Part shown: in pieces, positions 7,710 to 13,353 of the stretch
Position numbering within the stretch: the stretch's first letter is position 1
Layout: every line of letters starts with the position of its first letter
Source of the DNA: Podochytrium sp. JEL0797
Lineage: Eukaryota; Chytridiomycota; Chytridiomycetes; Chytridiales; Chytriomycetaceae
Assembly: GCA_027596195.1 (NCBI GenBank)
Contig: JADGJG010000729.1
Coordinates: 1-13,353 of the forward strand
DNA length: 13,353 bases
Direction: 5' to 3'
Translations under genes and position numbers: made by a program
Notes under the pieces: generated by a model
Told to the model about the DNA's origin: nothing
The model's input: the letters and a program-made list of their open reading frames with translations, nothing else
Databases searched by the model: none

Positions 7710-10700
7710 ATGAGCCATCGTTTCGACGATTCCGAAGACTTTGCCGATTGGGGAGCCGCGCCGCGGCCTGGCGGCAGCGCTTCGAGCAGCGTGTGGGTCG
7801 CAGACTTTTCAGAGGCGTTTGGCGACGAGGCGCCTGGTGTGCCTAGTTTGTCTAGGGAAGCGCCTAGGGAAGCGCCTAGGGACTCTCTAGGAGACGCCCT
7901 AGGAGACGCCAGCGAAGACTCCCCTGGCGATCCCCTAGACGACTCCCTAGAGGACGCCCTAGCGGATCCCCTGGCAGACACGGTGCCCGCCTACGACTCG
8001 TTCGACACCGACACGGCCAGCATCGCCACCAGCGCAGTGTCCCACTCACGCCCAGCACCCGCGCGGCCCCCGCGCCAGCCCGTCATCACAAAGAGCCACC
8101 AGCTCAGCCACATCCAGAGCATCTTCTCAGACTCGCAGAAGATTGCCTATGTGGGGCTGTGCTATCTCGAAATCCACTCGACCAAGGAGAAGCGCCTGTC
8201 CCTCGCCAACAACGTGGCTGCACAGAGCTACCACGCCTGGGCTGACCGCTTTATGCTGATGCTGTATGCATTCCTGGACGTGAGTCCGCAGGAGCAGGAC
8301 ATGATTGCGAACCTGGTCACGCACGGCCTGGTGCCCGCCGATCTGTCCAAGAGCTTGCTTGACGATGCCGAGCGCGCCCTGGAGCGGCTGGAGAAGCTGG
8401 AGCAGGAGCAGGCCTGGATTGCCGAGCAGGAGGCAAAGTACGAGGAATCCTCGCCCGCATTTTCCGACTCGGCCAATATTCCGTCCACCTCGTCTCCCAC
8501 GTCCCTGCGCCGCCCCTCCATCCCACCTCCTTCCTCCGCCGAAACGAATCCCGATGTCTCGGATATTCGATACACTATTCTCTCGCATCTCTTTATCCTG
8601 TGTATCTGCGACGGTTCCTACGACACCCGGTCGCGCTCGCTTCTGCGCGCCGTGGCACGGCATCTCGAAATTGACTGGTGGACTGTGTCCAAACTCGAAA
8701 CCACCATCTCGGATCAACTGAGGAAAAACGACGCCGAGTCCAACGAGAACGACGAAGTCAAGATTGTAGAGGAGAGTATTATTACGGAGCGAAACAAGAA
8801 GGATGGGAAGGGGAGGTGGGTCGCGATGGGATTGGCAACGATTGGTAACGCTTGTTTGTTGATCCTTTGACAATTGGTTTTTCTGATTCGTTTTTTCTTT
8901 CGTAGCTGGCGGAGCGATTATTGGTCTGACAGCAGGTCTTGCAGCCCCTTTGATTGCCAGTGGAATCGCCTCTGCCATGACCACATTCCACGTGGCGGGA
9001 GGGCTGGGAGCCGGTGTGGCAACGTTCATGGGTGGGTCCACAGGAATCGCGCTGATTGCATCAGGAGGGGCTTCGATCGGAGGAGGTATGCGTGTTTTTT
9101 TTCCTAGCCTCGTTTCTCAGAGCCCGGAGTAGTCTAATTTCCTGCGCTTGTACGCGATTTTTCGCAGGCATGACGGGTTACAAAATGCACCGCCGCACGA
9201 AAGGAATCCTCGAATTCGAATTTGTCAGTCTCGAAGAAGCACTTTTATCCATCCAAGCCAATAAGGAGAAACGCGCCCTCCAACGGCGCAAACGCGACAA
9301 ATCGGCGGCGGCAAAGGACGAAAAGACGGCTCTCGAAGCAGCGAGTGACTCGACAACAGATCCCAGTGGCAGCGGCAGTGGCAGTGGACCGAGTGGCGGA
9401 GGAGAGGGTCTTCCTGCTTACACCAGTGACTCCCCGTTGGTCGTCTTGGCTTCGGAAGTGGTGGACGAACCCAATCCAGCTTCCCCCGTCTCCCCCATGC
9501 GCCAGTTCAACGACAGCTTGGAACCCGGCAAACACAGCCGTCGCGGTAGTTACGTCTCGAGTATCGGCTCATTAGCCGAACGCGTCACGAGTCGCGAACT
9601 GAATCGAGAATTTGTCGCACCCATCTTGTACGCGGCCGAACCACCCCCACCGGAGGAAGGTGAATCTGGCGGTCCAGGCTCCGAAGCCGAATCCGGCGAC
9701 GCCTCCTCACCCCCCATCGCGAACCCCAAAGCCAACGTCCTCATCACGATCCCGGGGTGGGTCGGATCCCTCGACTCCCGCGACGACTTTACGCTCCCCT
9801 TCTCAACCCTCACACCCGGCGTGCATGGGGAACAATACGCGCTCGTGTGGGAGACGCAGGCGTTGGTGGAGTTGGGACATGCCGTGAGGATGTTGATGGC
9901 GGAGATTACGGGGTTTTTGGTGCAACAGGGGATTCAGTATTTTTTGCTGCCTGTTTTGATGGCCGGGCTGACGGGGCCGTTGTGGGCGTTGAAGTTGACG
10001 TATATGGTGGATAATCCGTGGGGGAATGGGTTGACGAAGGCCAAGAAGGCGGGACGGGTAAAATGCGGTTTTTTTTATTATCGAGCTCCCCAATGGATGG
10101 AATATTAACACGCCTAAAAAACACATCGAATTCCCCTCTTAGATTCTCGCCGACACCCTCCTCTCCCGCGTCCAAGGCAACCGCCCCGTCACCCTCGTCG
10201 GCTTCTCCCTCGGCGCCCGCGTCATCTACTACTGCCTCCTCGAACTCTCCACGCGCGGCCCCGAAGCCTTCTCCCTCGTTGAAGAAGCCTACCTCTTTGG
10301 AACCCCCGTGATGGCCACCAAAAAGGAATGGACGGCCATCTCCTCCGTCGTCTCGGGACGCCTTGTGAACGGATACATTACGAACGATTACATCCTCAGC
10401 ATGTTGTACCGCGCGAGTTCGGCATTCGTGTCGGACGTGGCGGGGTTGAATCCCGTTTTGGGGGTCGAAGGGGTTGAGAATTATAATTTGGACGCTGTAT
10501 TGAAGGGCGGGCATTTGGAGTATCGGAGTGCGATGCCGCGGGTGTTAAAGCATGTTGGGTTCAGTGTTGATGATGAGTTTTTCGATGATGGGGAGAAGGA
10601 GGCGGAGCAGGAGCGGATTGATTTGGAGTTGGCGAAGGAGCGGGCCAAGAGTGATAAAGAGCGGGTGAAGGAGGAAGCGGCCAAGAAGAAGCAGGCGGAG

Positions 10701-11063
10701 TATGAGGAGAAGATGCGGATACGGAAAGAGGTGGAGGCTGTGAAGCGGGTGGAGGCGGAGGAGAGGAGGAAAGTGGAGGTGGCGCGGAAGGCGCAGAGGG
10801 AGTTGGAGGCCAAGAATGCGCCGCCGAGGAAGTCGTGGTGGTCGAGGAGTACGGAGACGGTTGCTGCGGTGGGGAAGGAGGAGGTGGGGGAGTTGCCGTT
10901 TGAGATTAAGGAGATCAAGAGCACCTTGCCGCCATTGGTGGTGGAGTTTGGGGAGGTGAAGGAGATTAAAGGGACTTTGCCGCCGTTGGTGGTGAGTTTG
11001 GATGAGGTTGTGGAGGTGGCGGCGAAGGAGTCGCCGTTTGGGTTGGATGGTTCGCTGATTTGA
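7710..11063 (+). CDS. TMCO4/Mil1-type membrane-associated alpha/beta hydrolase (DUF726)
   Basis: I place exons at 7710-8844, 8906-9085, 9168-10057 and 10143-11063 (introns 61-85 bp), for 1041 aa. The start is ATG 7710 (MSHRFDDSED); an upstream in-frame TTG is not a eukaryotic start. Residues 1-91 are acidic, with a 4-residue repeat (48-91). Residues ~373-440 are Gly/Ala-rich hydrophobic membrane segments (AGGAIIGLTAGL, GGSTGIALIASGGASIGG). The hydrolase part starts near IPGWVG (~632). It has EQYALVWE, a nucleophile elbow GFSLGAR with S757, candidate acid D817 (TNDYILS) and histidine H859 (GGHLEY). These match human TMCO4 blocks such as PVTLIGFSLGARVIY and VSGRIINGY. A charged coiled coil spans ~880-965, then a short peptide is repeated twice. 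The substrate is unknown. The yeast relative Mil1 (YFL034W) binds an AP-1 adaptor, so a Golgi/endosome role is plausible. Confidence 0.93.
7851..7982 (+). repeat. In-frame 12-nt (4-residue) acidic repeat, about 11 units, rich in CTAG
   Basis: Residues 48-91 of the TMCO4-like protein divide into eleven tetrads of the form x-x-(D/E)-(A/S/P/T), for example SREA, PREA, PRDS, LGDA, LEDA and LADP. The DNA carries the tetranucleotide CTAG in most units (GCCTAGGGA, CCCTAGGAG, CCCTAGACG). Both the DNA period and the protein period are clear by eye. Confidence 0.85.
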
Positions 11064-11191
11064 TGCTGAAAACTAAAACTTAAATATATTATCGACTTTG
11101 GGAGTGATTTGAAAAAGAGGAATACAATATTGCCTACCTCCCAAAAGGGGGCAGTGCAAGCGACTGGGCATTTTCCGTCCCACCCAAAATC
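11064..11191 (+). promoter_or_regulatory. Short interval between the TMCO4-like gene and the P450 gene
   Basis: Only 128 bp separate the two coding regions. It must hold the 3' end of the upstream gene (AT-rich TTAAATATATTA at about 11080-11091) and the promoter/leader of the P450. No standard TATA or other element stands out. Confidence 0.4.
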
Positions 11192-12909
11192 ATGGATATT
11201 CCGTTGGTCGCTCTGGTTTCCACTTGCTCTGTCGGGGTTTTGTCTCTAGCTTGGATCCTCTCCAAGAAGAACGCGAGACGAACAGGTGTGTGTGCATTCC
11301 GTCATGCGCAAAGAAGTGCAAAAGTCTGACTTTCACAAGGCTCACCTCCCTTGGCGGCGCATGCACTCCCATTCATTGGACACCTCTTGACTCTGAGAAA
11401 GGGTCCTTCGGTTTTCATCCCAATGTTGTTTGAGGGCACGGACTCGCCCATTGTCGAAGTCAGAATCCCCGGCAGGAACTTCAAGGTTTTTCTTGCTCGG
11501 GGACAGGAGGCGATGCGATCGATTTTGACAAACACCCAACTGAATTTGAGATATGTGAACCCCGAAGGTTGTTCTTCTCTCATTTTTTCTTCCTCCTCTC
11601 TATATTCTAACCTTTGCCTGTTCCTTATCGGCAGGCTTAAAGCGACTCAACATGCTCGAAACCGGTATCCTACAGAACTCACATATTCCCGGGTGGAAAC
11701 ACAACCGCAAGCTTCTCGTCGGAGGCATTGGTCGTCCCCAGTTTTTGCGCGGCTTGGCGGCCAAAATCAACACGCACATGTACCCGGTTTGCGGGCTTCT
11801 CGACCACCTCGACGCGTCCAAGACTCCAGTTCTCGCCAATATGCTCTTTGGCTCCATCTCCCTTGACGTGACTGTCGATCTCCTCTTTTCGCAAGACCAT
11901 CAAGCGGCGACGAATTATTTGATTGGAGTTGACGGAACCAAGCACCACCAAGACCAGTTGTTGACTCACATCCAAAACTGGTTTGATGCGATCCTGTTTT
12001 ACATGTTTGTGCCCACCTTCTTGTTCAAGCATGTGCCCGGGTTCAGTAGCCCAGCCATGAAGCATCACGACAACGTTGTTGCCCTGGAGACTCTTCTTCT
12101 GCAGATGATTCAAGAAAGGGCGAATCAATTGGAGACGAGTGTGGAAGATTCAGTGCCAACGGATCTCGTTTCCATCTTGTCCCAAGACAAGGAGTCTTGT
12201 CCCACCTGGCTCGACGATGCCCTTCAAATCGTCAAGGAAGCAGTTGCTGGAGGAATCGATACAAGCAGCAACACCATGGCTTTTTTGACTTATGAGCTTG
12301 CCAAGAATCCAGACGTTGCCGAGCAAGTTTACCAAGAGATCATTGAGGTGGTTGGACGCGTTGACGAGTTTAACACGGAAAATATCGGCCGGCTGAGGGT
12401 GTTGGAAGCAGCTATCCATGAGACACTTCGTTTGCACAGTATTTTCTCTTTCACTGGTAGACGGTTGAGTCAGGATGTGGTGGTTGGTGACGTGGTGGTG
12501 CAGAAAGGGGATATTGTGTGGTTGGCGCTTCAGGAAAACCATGTGTCGCCAGAGTTGTGGGAGGACTCTTTGCGTTTCGATCCCTCGCGTTTCTTGAGTT
12601 CCAGGGAGTTGGGTGGGCCGTTGGGTCAAGGGTTTGCGTATGCTCCTTTTGGCGCAGGTGTTCGCAAGTGGTGAGTTTCCCATGCCTTCGATTGCGGAAT
12701 TCAAAAAATTCCTGATCCTTTTTTTAACATTTTTTCACAGCCCCGGAGAAGCCCTCGCAATGATGGAAATGAAGCTCATCATGGCCAATCTCATCCGTAG
12801 GTACAAGTTTGTGCTCATGGACCCTTCCGCGCCTTTGGTTGTGAGGGACAGCTTGGGGTTGCAGTGCCAAGACCTTCCCGTCTTGTTCGAGTGCAGGCAA
12901 GAAGAATGA
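11192..12909 (+). CDS. Cytochrome P450 monooxygenase (microsomal type)
   Basis: I place exons at 11192-11285, 11340-11567, 11635-12670 and 12741-12909 (introns 54-70 bp), for 508 aa, a normal P450 length. An N-terminal membrane anchor (about residues 4-23) is followed by basic KKNARR and a Pro-containing hinge (SPPLAAHALPFIGHLL). The C-helix WxxxR is present (GWKHNRK). The I-helix has AGGIDTSS (A312-D316-T317), the K-helix has ExxR (ETLR, E370-R373), then FDPSRF (PERF type). The haem-binding loop is FGAGVRKCPG with the ligand C453, whose codon is split by the last intron. It should be an ER-anchored haem-thiolate oxygenase fed electrons by P450 reductase. The CYP family and substrate cannot be named by eye; nothing around it suggests a biosynthetic cluster. 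All catalytic motifs are intact. Confidence 0.97.
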
Positions 12910-13148
12910 GACACTGCTGTCTATGTCAAGTTTTCCCTTTGAAAGTTCTAAAATAAAATCCTCATGATTTTTATGAATCCATCAAGAGCATCAAATTTAT
13001 CTCAACCAGATGGAGGAAAGGCACATGCATCACGTCCAAAACAATTTAATACCACTCTATATTCCTCACTACTTGTTGAAGAGTTGGGAAAACGCGTTCG
13101 TTCCAATTTTTTTCGTGTTTGTTGCCGGATTTGTTTAGCCCCAGCCTG
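12910..13148. other. 3' flank of the P450 gene; no gene seen
   Basis: An AATAAA-like signal lies in TAAAATAAAATCC (12949-12961), about 40 bp after the P450 stop. A second AATAAA is at 13238-13243. The plus-strand open frame at 12964-13200 (78 aa) has no recognisable features and overlaps the likely 3' UTR, so I do not call it. Confidence 0.45.
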
Positions 13149-13353
13149 TCAACCAAAACAAAGCAAACGACAAGCCATTGCTTGCAGCTCGATCCAATGA
13201 GGGAAGGACCGTAGATACCATTCCCTTGGTTTTCTCAATAAAGAGATAGACTCAACGTACTGTATTTTTTGAAGAAGAAGCGCGTTTCGGAATTGTCAGA
13301 TCTGCAAATCTTTGAGAAAGAAAAAAGAGGTGACTCACGGCTAAATCGTCGCC
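13149..13353 (-). CDS. Possible 3' end of a minus-strand gene (two exons, partial)
   Basis: On the minus strand a good donor GTGAGT lies at 13338-13333, 15 nt from the window edge, and an acceptor TACAG at 13264-13260 would give a 79-bp intron of the size usual here. The following exon 13259-13149 is open for 36 codons (beginning YVESISLLRKPREWYLRSF) to a TGA. No family is recognised. The alternative is that this is plain 3' flank of the P450. Confidence 0.2.

Noticed and set aside
8127..9041. Minus-strand 304-aa open frame opposite the TMCO4-like gene
   Set aside because: It crosses a supported exon, an intron and the next exon of the plus-strand gene and shows no domain; a shadow frame.
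9906..10514. Minus-strand 202-aa open frame
   Set aside because: It overlaps conserved hydrolase exons including the GFSLG elbow; the low-complexity product reflects the opposite strand.
12150..12704. Minus-strand 184-aa open frame
   Set aside because: It is opposite the I-helix to haem-loop part of the P450, whose motifs are all intact.
6225..12909. Rhomboid, TMCO4-like and P450 genes as a functional cluster (sterol or secondary metabolism)
   Set aside because: They are on the same strand and close together, but the first two are widespread housekeeping-type genes and no other pathway enzyme is present; proximity alone is weak.
12964..13200. Plus-strand 78-aa open frame after the P450
   Set aside because: It begins right at the poly(A)-like signal of the P450 and has no recognisable features.
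1..13353. CRISPR array, tRNA, rRNA, insertion sequence or bacterial operon
   Set aside because: No regular spacer array, tRNA-like fold, rRNA core or transposase was seen; spliced genes show the DNA is eukaryotic.

Overview
The window looks like nuclear DNA from a fungus, most likely an early-diverging zoosporic (chytrid-like) lineage. Genes are broken by many very short introns (45-91 bp) with GT...AG ends, a fungal-type CTAAC/CTAAAC branch sequence is visible in at least one, and the gene set (Enp2/NOL10, an Rbd2-type rhomboid, a TMCO4/Mil1-type hydrolase, a microsomal P450) is eukaryotic. A class-A-like seven-helix receptor with an ERL motif is unusual for Dikarya but known from zoosporic fungi. 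The lineage assignment is inference.

Layout. 2-139 (+): the last 45 residues of a membrane protein. 300-2690: an array of minus-strand receptor genes. One copy looks intact (1628-2485), one has a 2-nt frameshift before TM7 (470-1328), and two fragments lie at the edges (304-337 and 2595-2688). The unit repeats about every 1.15 kb. 2943-5598 (+): a seven-exon ENP2/NOL10 gene for ribosome biogenesis, with a Gly/Arg-rich tail. 5599-6224: intergenic. 6225-7498 (+): a seven-exon Rbd2-like rhomboid protease whose last small exon carries an SHP-box-like motif. 7710-11063 (+): a four-exon TMCO4/DUF726 alpha/beta hydrolase with a long acidic N-terminus and a coiled-coil C-terminus. 11192-12909 (+): a four-exon cytochrome P450. 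12910-13353: 3' flank, possibly with the last exon of a minus-strand gene at the edge.

The genes do not form an obvious pathway. Rbd2 and TMCO4/Mil1 both belong to Golgi/endosome membrane biology and the P450 is an ER enzyme, but each has its own promoter interval and no cluster logic is required. All spliced models close in frame: 729 aa (ENP2), 300 aa (rhomboid), 1041 aa (TMCO4) and 508 aa (P450).

The most interesting signals are (1) a sawtooth strand-composition pattern in which exons start C-rich and end G-rich and reset across introns; (2) the birth-and-death receptor array; (3) the cryptic last rhomboid exon with a Cdc48-binding-like motif; and (4) a 12-nt/4-residue acidic repeat plus adaptor-ear-like motifs at the N-terminus of the TMCO4 protein.
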